Position numbers and translations under genes: made by a program. From positions 1-64,000 of the forward strand of contig JAAYHJ010000031.1 of NCBI GenBank assembly GCA_012735465.1: a stretch of DNA of 64,000 nt, read 5' to 3'. Each line of letters starts with the position of its first letter. Position 1 is the stretch's first letter. The notes under the pieces are model-generated. The model was given only the letters and a program-made list of their open reading frames with translations. It had not been told where the DNA came from and made no database searches. Origin of the DNA: Clostridiaceae bacterium. GTDB lineage: Bacteria; Bacillota; Clostridia; SK-Y3. Below are positions 8,610 to 17,697 of this stretch, in pieces.

Positions 8610-10001
8610 ATGAGCAATAGGTTTAGTAATTTCCAGGAAAAGAGAATGTTTATATTTGGCGAAATTGTAAGGCGCTATTGGAATGGCCAATTAAATAGTT
8701 CTGATGACTTAAACCGGTTAACTTATGAGATTAAGGATAAATTTGAATTTGAAGATAAAGATATTCCATTTATAAAAGACCATATACGAATAGCCATGGG
8801 CCTGGATCCTAAAGGTGATGATGATTTTAAAGATGAGTTGGAAATGGTCAAAGGCTCAAAAGAAGTTAAGCAGCCGGTTGTTGCCAAGATTGACGGGATA
8901 TGTGAATATTGCGAAAATGATGAATGCAAATGCATGGGAACATGTAAATATGAAGCGGATATTTATAAAAAACAAGAAGGACCGGTTATAGTGGACAACA
9001 AGTGTTTAACCTGTGGTCAATGTGTTGCAAGCTGCGATTTTGGTGCTTTGGCAGATAAGATAGAATTTGTACCTGTGATTGATCTGCTGAAAAACAACGA
9101 AGTTCAGGTTTATGCAGTGGTTGCTCCGGCTATTGTGGGTCAGTTTGGTGAAGATGTATCCATGGGTCAATTGAGAACGGCTTTAAAAATTCTAGGTTTT
9201 CAGGATATGATTGAAGTAGCATTATTTGCAGATATATTGACCATAAAAGAAGCGTTTGAATTTAATCATTTAGTTAAGACGGAAGAAGATTTTTTCCTTA
9301 CAAGCTGTTGTTGCCCGGTGTGGTTTAATTTGACGAAGAAAAACTATCCCGATCTTTTTGAATTTATGTCTCCATCGGTATCACCCATGATTGCTTCAGG
9401 CAGAATATTGAAAAAGCTGTATAAGGACGCAAAGGTTGTATTTATAGCACCCTGTATTGCTAAGAAGGCAGAAATAAAAGAGCCGGAACTAAAAGGAGCC
9501 ATAGATTTTGTTTTAAATTTCAGAGAATTGGATGAAATATTTAAAGCCCTTGACATAAAGCTGAGGGACTTGCCTTCTGATGAAAAGGACCAGGCGTCTT
9601 TGGGCGGAAGAATATATGCAAGAACCGGAGGAGTAAGCTTTTCCGTAAAAACGGTTGTGAATAGGCTTGAACCCCGACGGCTTATTAAGCTTAAAGCTAA
9701 AAAAGTTGATGGTGTTAAAAAATGTAAGATGATATTGGACGAGCTATCGGCTAAAAAGAACATCAACTATAATTTTATTGAAGGTATGGGATGCGAGGGC
9801 GGTTGCGTCGGAGGGCCAAGGACAATTATTGATGTGGATAAGGCAACAAAGTTAGTTAATGAGTTCGGAGAAGATTCTCTTATAATGACACCTTTTGATA
9901 ATATAAATGTTATGAAGATTCTTGGACAGTTAGGAATTGAGTCTATTGAAGAAATAATGAGTAATGAAGAGGTATTTAATATTTTAACTCGTGAATCATA
10001 A
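8610..10001 (+). CDS. Single-subunit [FeFe] hydrogenase with group B-like H-cluster motifs
   Basis: A protein of 463 residues from the ATG nine bases after AAAGGA; the ATG at 8592 has no site. After a helical N-terminal region come a Cys-rich segment (CEYCENDECKCMGTC, residues about 98-112) and a ferredoxin-type motif CLTCGQCVASC. The H-cluster domain has L1 TSCCCPVW (C233-C235), L2 APCIAKK (C282) and L3 GCEGGCVGG (C395, C399). These differ from HydA (TSCSPGW, MPCTAKK, GCPGGC) and fit group B enzymes such as CpIII of Clostridium pasteurianum. There is no PAS domain, so it is not a typical sensory hydrogenase. No maturases lie nearby. Catalytic bias and electron partner cannot be read. Confidence 0.88.
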   Translation: MSNRFSNFQEKRMFIFGEIVRRYWNGQLNSSDDLNRLTYEIKDKFEFEDKDIPFIKDHIRIAMGLDPKGDDDFKDELEMVKGSKEVKQPVVAKIDGICEYCENDECKCMGTCKYEADIYKKQEGPVIVDNKCLTCGQCVASCDFGALADKIEFVPVIDLLKNNEVQVYAVVAPAIVGQFGEDVSMGQLRTALKILGFQDMIEVALFADILTIKEAFEFNHLVKTEEDFFLTSCCCPVWFNLTKKNYPDLFEFMSPSVSPMIASGRILKKLYKDAKVVFIAPCIAKKAEIKEPELKGAIDFVLNFRELDEIFKALDIKLRDLPSDEKDQASLGGRIYARTGGVSFSVKTVVNRLEPRRLIKLKAKKVDGVKKCKMILDELSAKKNINYNFIEGMGCEGGCVGGPRTIIDVDKATKLVNEFGEDSLIMTPFDNINVMKILGQLGIESIEEIMSNEEVFNILTRES

Positions 10002-10062
10002 GAAAAAAATTTTGAGATGAATATTCTCCGATAACGTAATATTTACAGCAGGTGGAGAAAAT

Positions 10063-10101
10063 TCTGAAAATTCCGCTGATAGTGGATTTCAGATTTTTCT
10101 C
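10063..10101 (+). terminator. Terminator after the second hydrogenase
   Basis: TCTGAAAATTCC pairs with GGATTTCAGA (one bulge) and is followed by TTTTTCTCTTTTGTTTTT, a classic intrinsic terminator. Confidence 0.75.
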
Positions 10102-10289
10102 TTTTGTTTTTGAATGTGTCGAAACGTGATGTAACTTGCGATAAAAAAACAAAAGGAAAAGAAGGAATTCTTTTCTATTGCTTTCTCTGTTAAAAACGCA
10201 AACAGTAGAATACTTTTGTTTGTAAGAAAACTTCCCATATAATAAATTCTATTATTATCCATCCAAATTCCACAACATGTAAAAAATAG

Positions 10290-10481
10290 GTGATGACATG
10301 CACATTTAATCATTTTTTAAAGATGGAAATAGAGCATAGAGAACTTGTCAGGAAGAACAGGAATCTGAAATCAGCTGGTTTTGATGTTATTAAAACTTTT
10401 GAAAACTACGAATTCGGGGATATTCGGATACCAAGTACAATAGGTGTTGAAGAATTAAAGTATGGAAATATTGAATTTTAG
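10290..10481 (+). pseudogene. Fragment of an IS21-family IstB helper ATPase
   Basis: The last 53 residues of this short frame (from MEIEHRELVRKN through AGFDVIKTFENYEF to IPSTIGVEELKYG) resemble the region before the Walker A motif in IstB proteins. There the pattern EHRE...R..KAAGF..LKTFE.Y.F....P..L is common. The P-loop and everything after it are missing, and no IstA or terminal inverted repeats were seen nearby, so this is an insertion-sequence relic. The call rests on recalled family patterns. The rest of the 750-base stretch between the hydrogenase and the next gene holds no other gene I can support. Confidence 0.5.
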
Positions 10482-10754
10482 AGCGGACTATATTACCTGG
10501 AAGGGATTAGGACAATAGGGTTAATGATAGATGTAATAAGGGTTTGAGGAAAAATGGTTTGGAGCGGAGTTTATTTTAAGTATACATATTTAGAGGTAAA
10601 TTTTTTAAGGGAAAGGGTAATGAAAAAATAAAAAAGTAGATGTTTTAATAAGATTGTGGTAAAATAAGGGTATGTAGTACACATTTGTAATATTATGTGT
10701 ACTTGATAGTGAAACTGTTTGGTGAAGAATAGAAGAGGTAAGAGGTGATAAGAT

Positions 10755-11519
10755 TTGGTTTGGATATACATATCTGTACTTTTATTAATATTTATATTTG
10801 CGGTTTTTTGTAGAGTAAGGAATATAAAAGTCATTAGAGTTTTTGGCTTTGAACTAATGAGTCTGCTAATTTTGTCACTGATTGTAATTTTTATAATAGG
10901 TGAAGTCTTTTTACCTATGCCACAATATTATATAAAACATGAAGGAAGTAAAAAGCTCAATCTAAATGAGGTTTTAGAGGAAGAGACATTAAGAGCAGGT
11001 ATTGAATTTGATGAAGGTAGTTTTAAAATTTTAGATAGTTATGGTATGCATTTTAATCACTTGTTTTTATGCTCTTATGAAATAGATGGAAAAGAAGAAG
11101 CTTGCTTTTTCCATTTTGAAAAGAATATCTTTGGAAACATGAAGCCAAGATATCCTTTGAAAGAGATTAACATAATCACAGGCAGGAATAATCAGGATGA
11201 CTATTATAGGTCATATGTAGAAGATGGTATTTTTGCTGAATATCTTGTAACAGTAGGGTTGGGAGTTGATTCATCAACATCAATCAATTTTGAGTCAAAT
11301 AAATATAGAATATCTAAAACTCCTCAAGAGGGTTATTTTATGTGGGTTGAGATGATAAGAGAACCTTGGAAATCATATTTAGTAATGTTAATTTTATATG
11401 CTGGAATTATTTTCATTATATCAAGATATCAGAATAATAAAATAGAACCTGTAAAATTCTATAGTAAATGGAAAAAAGGAGATAAGATTTTTACATGCAC
11501 TAAAAATGTAAACCCATAA
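10755..11519 (+). CDS. Unrecognised membrane-anchored protein
   Basis: A protein of 254 residues from a TTG seven bases after AGAGGTG (10741-10747). Two hydrophobic helices at the N terminus (residues 1-18 and 28-52) and one near residues 208-225 bracket an acidic soluble domain of about 150 residues. This domain holds FDEGSFKILDSYGMHFNHLFLCSYEIDGKEEACFFHFEK-type beta-rich sequence (quoted loosely). The topology suggests a small outward-facing domain held by helices at both ends. I do not recognise the family. It sits between mobile-element relics with no partner gene, and its AT content resembles its surroundings. Confidence 0.6.
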   Translation: MVWIYISVLLLIFIFAVFCRVRNIKVIRVFGFELMSLLILSLIVIFIIGEVFLPMPQYYIKHEGSKKLNLNEVLEEETLRAGIEFDEGSFKILDSYGMHFNHLFLCSYEIDGKEEACFFHFEKNIFGNMKPRYPLKEINIITGRNNQDDYYRSYVEDGIFAEYLVTVGLGVDSSTSINFESNKYRISKTPQEGYFMWVEMIREPWKSYLVMLILYAGIIFIISRYQNNKIEPVKFYSKWKKGDKIFTCTKNVNP

Positions 11520-11590
11520 TTTTATTTTATATTACAAATAAACTGGACTCCGTAATAATAAAGTTCGTTCCGACAATACCATAGGTATGC

Positions 11591-11680
11591 ATAACAAAGC
11601 GTTAAAGATGTTCCCATCTTCTTTACCTTTGTGTAGTTTACTACATCAAATAAAGTTTTACAATCATTATTACAGCATCA
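11591..11680. repeat. 90-bp dispersed repeat, copy A
   Basis: This stretch aligns without gaps to 23514-23603, with 77 of 90 bases identical by hand count. Both copies hold GTTAAAGATG, a TAGTTTACTA core and CAATCATTAT. It has no terminal inverted repeats and no open frame, so its nature is unknown. Confidence 0.75.
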
Positions 11681-11693
11681 GGAGGACAGCTCT

Positions 11694-12160
11694 ATTTGGT
11701 TATTAGAACGTGCAGGAAAACAGAAAGAGATCACAGCGGAAGATGTTGGGAGAGCTATATATTTAAATATTGATATTGCAGTAGTAATTCTTGTTGGTGT
11801 GATTTTCATGATGATTAGTCTTATTGGCAAACGATATGCCAATAAAGCCCTTGGAAGATTTACAAAGATGCTTGAAGATTCCGCTGTGATTCATTAGTGG
11901 AAAAAGATAAAATAAAAAATGTTAAAATCATTCTATATTTGGAACAATGGGCCATATACAGTAAACAAAAACATGTAGGAGTAGAGAGTGCTTTTTAGAT
12001 CTCACAAGTAGGAAAAGCTTTATCCTGAAGAGTGTGAAACAGCTCATCAGCTTCGGCATATTACCAGGAGAATTATGTTGAATATTATAACAACATGCTT
12101 GAATCTAATGTTTCCAGGCTGAATAAAATAGTTGACGATGATCCAAATACAGTATTATAA
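11694..12160 (+). pseudogene. Multiply frameshifted gene remnant, partly related to the TPR gene at 6.8 kb
   Basis: In the frame of 11700, translation gives LLERAGKQKEITAEDV, then YLNIDIAVV. This matches LERTEKQKQITGKDV and YLSIDIAVA of the TPR protein in about 17 of 27 positions. It then runs into a different hydrophobic stretch (ILVGVIFMMISLIGKRY) and stops at a TAG near 11898. Coding-like sequence continues in other frames (DSLVEKDKIKNVKII; KLYPEECETAHQLR; YYQENYVEYYNNMLESN) to a TAA at 12158-12160. No start codon or ribosome site is present. At least three frame changes show that it is dead. Confidence 0.6.
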
Positions 12161-12291
12161 TCTACTTATATGGTGAATTGATCAGGGCCAGGGTGCTAGT
12201 TCACACGGTAGAAGTTACTAAGTTTGAATCCTGTATTCCAACTACATTAAAAGTAGAACTAAAAATTAATTATACTGCAAGGGAGAATTTT

Positions 12292-13809
12292 ATGGACAAA
12301 AAAGCATTTGTTCTGTCAAATACAAAGGAAGTAAACAAGCTTGTTTCTACGCTCTTATTGGTCATATGTTTGGTGGTATTTCCTGCTATGATCATAATAA
12401 CCCGTATCGGGGTATTTGGAATCGATATGACGCAGTTATTTATTTTTACGATAGTCAGCTTTATTTTGGTTACTTTGAACTTTATATTTGCCAGAAAAGA
12501 CATGAATCCAACCTTCCTGAAATACTTCAACATTTTTATAAGCACGATCGTTGTTGGAATGCTCGCTACCAATAACCGTATCGGTATTTATATTACCTAT
12601 ATTTTTGCCTGTGTATTAAGCTGTCTTTATTATGATAAAAATCTCACCTTTACCGCATTTATAATTGGTTTGATAAATCTGGCTGTTTCTCAATATTTCA
12701 GATTACAAAACGCCGAAAGAGCGGACAAATATTTCCCCTTACTGATGGGTTTTGTAATTGAGTTCGTTGCTATGTTCTTATTGTTCAACCTGCTTATAAG
12801 ACGTTTGAATAAAATGTTTAGTTCGCTTGCCGATTCGGAGCAGCAAAAGCAGATTATGAACGCCCTTGCTTCGGTAACTGAAAAGTCAAAGGTTTCTTCC
12901 AAGGTGCTTTTTGACTCAGTCAATCAGTTTGCGGCTGCAATGGACGAGACAACAAAGGCCAATACAGAAATAGCCGGTAATGCGCTTTCAGCGGTAAATA
13001 ACTGTAAAGATAACCTGAAGTACATACAAGCTTCATCAGATTTTATAATGAATATTTCTAAAGATTTAGAGACGGTATCAATCAAATCCGCTGAAATTGC
13101 TGATGTATTCAATTCGAGCTATCAGGCCACACAACAGAGCAAGGATTATATGGATATTACGATACGGGATATGGATATAGTTGAGAAATCAACGGTTGAT
13201 ATAAGAGAGGTCGTGACTTCACTTCTTGAGACGACCCGTGAAATCAACAACATTCTTGGCATAATAAACACAATATCAAGTCAGACAAACCTTCTGGCCT
13301 TGAATGCCTCCATTGAATCGGCAAGGGCTGGAGAAGCAGGAAAAGGCTTCGCTGTGGTTGCAGATGAAATAAGAAAGCTTGCAGAGCAATCAAGAAAGGC
13401 TACGGCAGATATAAGTAGATTGGTCACGGATTTACAAAACAAAGCCAACTCGGTATATGAGACGATAGATTCCGGAACAAATAAAATCAAAACATCCATC
13501 CAGAGAGTAATGCAGACTGCAGAGAAATTTGATGAATTGAAAGAGCTTCAGGATATCATGAAGTCGAAAGTAAAAGATATAGAATCAGCTTCCATAAATT
13601 CCTCATCCCATAGCAAGAAGCTCATAGAGGTTATTTCAAAGATAAGCAGCCTGGTTGATAGCTCCCTGAATGAAATACAGTCCATAGCAGGCGCGACACA
13701 GCAGCAATCTGCTATAATGGTGGACATATCGTCATCATTTTCTTCGATAGAAAATATTGCCACCGACTTGAAGAGCCTGAATGAAGAATTGGCAAGCATG
13801 AAAATATAG
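12292..13809 (+). CDS. Methyl-accepting chemotaxis-type receptor
   Basis: A protein of 505 residues from the ATG eight bases after AAGGGAG; an upstream in-frame extension to 12178 has no ribosome site. The N-terminal 190 residues hold about six hydrophobic helices and no large extracellular domain. The rest is a long coiled coil with the signalling tip [34 protein letters not shown] (quoted in parts: [14 protein letters not shown], then [16 protein letters not shown]). No HAMP domain was recognised. It should couple to CheA/CheW, but neither these nor flagellar genes are in the window. The multi-spanning sensor suggests a stimulus in or near the membrane. Confidence 0.88.
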   Translation: MDKKAFVLSNTKEVNKLVSTLLLVICLVVFPAMIIITRIGVFGIDMTQLFIFTIVSFILVTLNFIFARKDMNPTFLKYFNIFISTIVVGMLATNNRIGIYITYIFACVLSCLYYDKNLTFTAFIIGLINLAVSQYFRLQNAERADKYFPLLMGFVIEFVAMFLLFNLLIRRLNKMFSSLADSEQQKQIMNALASVTEKSKVSSKVLFDSVNQFAAAMDETTKANTEIAGNALSAVNNCKDNLKYIQASSDFIMNISKDLETVSIKSAEIADVFNSSYQATQQSKDYMDITIRDMDIVEKSTVDIREVVTSLLETTREINNILGIINTISSQTNLLALNASIESARAGEAGKGFAVVADEIRKLAEQSRKATADISRLVTDLQNKANSVYETIDSGTNKIKTSIQRVMQTAEKFDELKELQDIMKSKVKDIESASINSSSHSKKLIEVISKISSLVDSSLNEIQSIAGATQQQSAIMVDISSSFSSIENIATDLKSLNEELASMKI

Positions 13810-13937
13810 CCGGTTTAGAACCATTCTTATGACAACATATCTTTACAAAATTCCATGTTGAGGGACTTCTGCGTGGGTATTTTTCTACTGATTGCCGTTG
13901 GCACTCGTCTATTTGCTTGATATTAATCATTCCGATC

Positions 13938-13978
13938 CGTCCCGGTTTACCGGTAATCTCACTTTTGGTACCGGGACG
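13938..13978 (+). terminator. Hairpin after the chemoreceptor
   Basis: Perfect 9-bp arms, CGTCCCGGT and ACCGGGACG, flank a 23-base loop and are followed by TTATTCATTTC. It is plausible as a terminator but the T-tract is interrupted. Confidence 0.5.
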
Positions 13979-14075
13979 TTATTCATTTCAGGGTTTAACG
14001 AGGTTTGGAAGCTGGCGGACGGCTTTACAAATACATAAAAAAAGACGGAACCCTCGTTGAGTTGGAGGGCATAAA

Positions 14076-15381
14076 ATGAACGGACATATATTATTAAATT
14101 CCCGCAGGCTTTCTATTGCGGCATTTTCATTTTCCTTTGCGTATATGCTTTCTTTTCTGTTTGAGGGACAGGTGCTATATAGCCTGCCGGAAATGCATAG
14201 GGTAAATGCCTCTAATTACCTATTGGCTGCCATGATTGCACATTTCATGGGGCTTCTCACCTGCGGTCTGTTTGTCAGGTCCCGGGCGGCAGCCAAAAAC
14301 ATAATGCTCGGCGGCATGGGGATTTTTTCTCAGTGCCTTTACACCCAAAAACGAGCGCATTAAATCCTGCGCAGATGTACTGATTTATTCTAATCTGTTG
14401 ATGATTGCAGTCAACGTGGTTGCCATGAATCGCTCACCGTTTATCGGGCTAAGCCTTGCTATGCTTTGCCTTGTGATCGGTATAATCTTCACTTGGATGT
14501 TGCCGGTGGGGCAGGAAAATGAGCATAAAGAAACAATTAAAAACAAGACGCATTGTGGCATTAAAAACCCGCTAATATTGCTGTGCCTTTTTGTCTTTAT
14601 CATCACAATTAATTCCGGACTGATGTATCAGGTCATAAACCCTGCTTTTGAGCATCTAACGGGGCTGGTGATTTGGTATTGGGCCGCACCTTATATCGTG
14701 GCGCTTGCTATTATGCGCAGCCTACCTATGAAAGAAAAGCGTTCCAGATTTTTATATATAGGAATGGCGATGATTATAGGAGCGTTCATCAGCTTTATGT
14801 TGTTAGGGCGGAAGACTTCTGACTACCTGATTGTGGATACGCTGATGCTCGGTGCTTGCGGTATTTTTGATCTGTTTTGGTGGAGCATCCTTGGAGAAAT
14901 GCTGGATTATAGCGACAACCCGGCACAAACCTTTGGCATTGGTCTTTCTGCCAATGTATTCGGCGTCCTTTGCGGAGGTATCTTGGGAATGGCCGTAACA
15001 TCTATTGGGCTGCCCAGTGCGGAGATTGCGGTTATTGCCCTAACTGTGGTTTGCGTTACACTGGTTATTTTGCCGCCGCTGAACCGTCAGCTTGTTTTAC
15101 TGCTGAAAAGCCATGCCTACCTTGCCGCTTATGACAATATGAGCCAGTCACAGCAAGCGGACATTGTTCATCAGATTAAAACTCTTGACCCGCTGACTGC
15201 CCGGGAGAAAGAGGTATTGCAGCTAATCCTTTCAGGCAAATCCAACCGAGAAATAGCCGAAGTTTTGTTTATTAGTGAGAGTACTGTAAAAACCCATGTT
15301 AGGAACATCTTTTCTAAATATGATGTAGGTAGTCGGGCAGAACTCATCAGCAACCTGCTGAAGAATCAAACGGTCGAATGA
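14076..15381 (+). pseudogene. Frameshifted LuxR-family regulator with a 12-helix (MFS-like) membrane domain
   Basis: Two frames together encode one protein of about 435 residues. The first, from an ATG behind GGAGGG, covers three membrane helices up to MLGGMGIF and then stops. The second continues as [19 protein letters not shown] and runs through about eight more helices. It ends in a LuxR-type helix-turn-helix: [20 protein letters not shown] and [12 protein letters not shown]. The switch falls at the T-run at 14323-14328, so one base is lost or gained there. Such MFS-HTH fusions are membrane-bound one-component regulators. The second half might be made alone from 14398, but no good ribosome site is seen. 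Either true decay or a sequencing error is possible. Confidence 0.75.
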
Positions 15382-15519
15382 TGCGTAAGACCACATGAAC
15401 ACAGGTTTTAACTGGCCTCTCATACTAAATAGCGAGGGCGCACAAGGATGAAGCTGAACGGCAGGAGAAAGGCGGTGATGCGATATGAGCAGAGAAAAAA
15501 CACTCGATCCAGAGATTCA

Positions 15520-15639
15520 CCGGTCGTACTTGCCTGTACGGTTGGCGTATTGACAGAAGTTCCGGTAATGCTTTCGCTGGTATGCTTTATCAACAAAACT
15601 CGTCATTGTTTTCCTGAAGAAAGGGGGTACAATAGATGA
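15520..15639 (+). pseudogene. C-terminal relic of an ACR3-type arsenite efflux permease
   Basis: The frame PVVLACTVGVLTEVPVML followed by SLVCFINKTRHCF is the last membrane helix and tail of ACR3 arsenite transporters. There VGVLVEVPVMLSLV..ANKT.HWF is highly conserved. The other nine or so helices are absent; the frame upstream (open from 15448) is not permease-like. Its stop overlaps the start of the methyltransferase gene by ATGA, so the original genes were translationally coupled. It is a deletion remnant of an arsenic-resistance operon. Confidence 0.7.
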
Positions 15640-16268
15640 AAAGTAAAAAATATTTTGACGATGTATCAAATCAATGGGATACGATTAGACAGGCTTTTTT
15701 CTCCGATAACATAAGAGAAAAAATGTGTGAAGCAGCTCAAGTAAAAGAAGGTTCAACAGCTGTTGATATTGGCGCAGGTACTGGCTTTGTTACCCAAGAA
15801 TTACTTAACAGGAAGCTTCGTGTCATAGCAATAGACCAGTCCAAGGAAATGCTAAATGTATTGGAACAAAAGTTCGGATCAAGTGGCACAGTTACCTGTA
15901 TACAGGCAGACGCTTATACGCTACCTATAGAGAGCGAAAGCGTCGATTATGTGATGGCAAATATGTTCTTGCATCACGTTGAAAATCCGGGACAGGCAAT
16001 TTTGGAGATGACACGTATATTAAAGCCCGGCGGTAAATTAGTAATTGCTGATTTAGATCGGCATGAATTTGAGTTTTTACGGAAAGAGCAGTTTGATGTT
16101 TGGCTTGGTTTTGAACGCTCAGACATTAGGGAATGGTTTACTAAAGCGAACCTATCCAACATAAAAATTGAAGATGCAAATGAACAATGCTGCTGTGATT
16201 CCTGTGAATCCTGTAGCAGTGCAGCAATTAACATCTTTATTGCTTCAGCGGAAAAATCATCTATATAA
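15636..16268 (+). CDS. Class I SAM methyltransferase of a decayed arsenic operon (possible arsenite-related)
   Basis: A protein of 210 residues behind AAAGGGGG. The SAM site reads AVDIGAGTGFVTQEL (motif I), AIDQSKEML (motif II) and ESVDYVMANMFLHHVENP; LKPGGKLVIADL is the usual post-motif. Near the C terminus is a cysteine cluster, EQCCCDSCESC, which could bind a thiophilic metal or metalloid. The gene lies between the acr3 tail and the arsD remnant. Methyltransferases of this kind occur in clostridial ars operons, so a role in arsenic handling is inferred from place and cysteines. It is shorter than canonical ArsM and lacks its spacing of four conserved Cys, so the substrate is unproven. Confidence 0.75.
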   Translation: MKSKKYFDDVSNQWDTIRQAFFSDNIREKMCEAAQVKEGSTAVDIGAGTGFVTQELLNRKLRVIAIDQSKEMLNVLEQKFGSSGTVTCIQADAYTLPIESESVDYVMANMFLHHVENPGQAILEMTRILKPGGKLVIADLDRHEFEFLRKEQFDVWLGFERSDIREWFTKANLSNIKIEDANEQCCCDSCESCSSAAINIFIASAEKSSI

Positions 16269-16289
16269 AGGAACTGCTCTCTATAAAAA

Positions 16290-16484
16290 ATGAAAATATT
16301 TGAGCCTGCTAAATGCTGCCCGACTGGACTCTGTGGTGTGGGCCCATCAACACCTATATGAATGAAAAAGAAACAGAGGGATTTCCAGGAGTAATGCTTG
16401 ATGCGAGATTGGCATTACAGGCCATACCCTACCGATGAGAAATTTACAAAGCTCATTGAACTTCCCGAAGATCTGATGGAGTAA
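16290..16484 (+). pseudogene. arsD: Broken arsD (arsenic metallochaperone)
   Basis: The start, MKIFEPAKCCPTGLCG, is the ArsD N terminus with its paired and third metal-binding cysteines. The frame then ends at 16361. Coding continues in other frames as NEKETEGFPGVMLD, and then as RPYPTDEKFTKLIELPEDLM to a TAA at 16482-16484. These match the ArsD pattern NEKV..FL...G..GLP...LDGE...GRYP...E. About 50 residues in the middle are missing and there is at least one frameshift. ArsD normally passes arsenite to the ArsA ATPase; neither arsA nor arsR is seen. Confidence 0.7.
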
Positions 16485-16823
16485 GTCCATAACAGTTGAA
16501 TAATATTTTCATTATAAATCAAATCAAGTACGACATACATTGTATGCTTTATCATTTTATTCTGTTAATATTTCCTTATCCTTTTGTGAAAACACCCTGG
16601 ATCGGCACAAAAGACGGAACCGGAAAACCGAGCAATTGCATAGGACGGCCAGAGCCTTTCTCTTTTTTGAACAAGCCCAATGCGGACGAATAGGATCGGT
16701 AGACAGGATCCTGGATAATGGATGCATGAACGGGAATAATTATATTTTCTCAAACAGGGTGTTTTTGTGTTATTATTTTTTATGTTATTATAGAGTAATA
16801 GATGTAAAAGAGAGGCGATTGAT
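16485..16823. other. Intergenic stretch without a recognisable gene
   Basis: Short overlapping open frames here (at 16496 and 16540) have no ribosome site, no recognisable motif and mixed composition, so I see no gene. The stretch just before the next gene, TATGTTATTATAG near 16782-16794, could be a -10 region. Confidence 0.4.
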
Positions 16824-17612
16824 TTGATTATTGATTTTCATACCCATTGTTTTCCTGATGAAATTGCAATGAAAGCTGTTGCATCTTTGTCAGAAAAGGC
16901 GGATATTCCGGCAATGCTGAACGGAACGTTAAGTGATCTGAAAAGATCGATGGAAGCCAACCGCATAACCGGTTCCGTTCTGCTCAATATTGCAACAAAG
17001 CCGTCACAGACAACAAAAATAAATGACTGGGCGGGACGGATCCAGAATGGGAGTGTCATACCCTTCGGAAGTATCCATCCATTCTATGAGGACTGGAAAA
17101 ACGAGCTTAAGCGCATTAAGACTCTTGGACTAAGAGGTATAAAATTCCATCCTGAATACCAGGAGTTTTATGTTGATGATGAGGCCATGTTTCCAATTTA
17201 TGAACTTGCCTTTGAACTTGGACTTGTCATAGTTTTCCATGCCGGTGAGGACATTGGCTTCGATCCACCTTACCATTGCACGCCTGAAAGGCTTGGCACT
17301 TTGTTAAAGCGCTTTAAAGGAGGAAAGATCGTTGCCGCACATATGGGGGGATATAAATATTGGGATGAGGTCGAAAAACATCTTGTGGGTAAGGACATCT
17401 ATTTTGACACTTCATTTGCTGTTGGCATCATGGACAACGAGCAGGCCAAACGTATAATTTGTAATCATGGATACAGCAGAGTACTGTTTGGAAGCGATTC
17501 TCCCTGGGAAGATCAGGGCCGGTCGGTACAATGCATAAAAAATCTTTGCCTAGGACCGGAAATCGAAGAAGCCATATTTTATAAAAATGCGGTTGAGTTG
17601 CTGGGCTTGTAA
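16824..17612 (+). CDS. Amidohydrolase-family metal-dependent hydrolase
   Basis: A protein of 262 residues from a TTG eight bases after AGAGG. It has an amidohydrolase TIM-barrel pattern: IDFHTHCFPDE at residues 3-13 (HxH metal ligands), GIKFHPEYQEF near 108, VFHAGED near 138, AHMGG near 173 and FGSDSPWED near 223 (last metal Asp). This fits the Amidohydro_2 family, which includes decarboxylases and hydrolases of aromatic or cyclic acids; the substrate cannot be told. No signal peptide is present, so it is cytoplasmic. It is 85 bases upstream of the glutamine-amidotransferase-like gene and may share its transcript. Confidence 0.85.
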   Translation: MIIDFHTHCFPDEIAMKAVASLSEKADIPAMLNGTLSDLKRSMEANRITGSVLLNIATKPSQTTKINDWAGRIQNGSVIPFGSIHPFYEDWKNELKRIKTLGLRGIKFHPEYQEFYVDDEAMFPIYELAFELGLVIVFHAGEDIGFDPPYHCTPERLGTLLKRFKGGKIVAAHMGGYKYWDEVEKHLVGKDIYFDTSFAVGIMDNEQAKRIICNHGYSRVLFGSDSPWEDQGRSVQCIKNLCLGPEIEEAIFYKNAVELLGL

Positions 17613-17697
17613 AACCTTTTTACCGGTTCAAGTCAAAATAAAAGAATAATAGCTCAAAAATCCAGTAAATAACAATATTAAAGGACGTGATTAATAT

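Noticed and set aside
10089-10313. Opposite-strand frame of 74 residues after the second hydrogenase
   Set aside because: It overlaps the terminator and the IstB relic and shows no family motif or ribosome site.
12195-12245. tRNA-like stretch with GTTTGAATCC and a CCA
   Set aside because: No matching T-stem, anticodon arm or acceptor stem could be paired; at best a chance T-loop match.
16540-16827. Frame of 95 residues before the amidohydrolase
   Set aside because: No ribosome site and irregular composition; it overlaps another equally weak frame.
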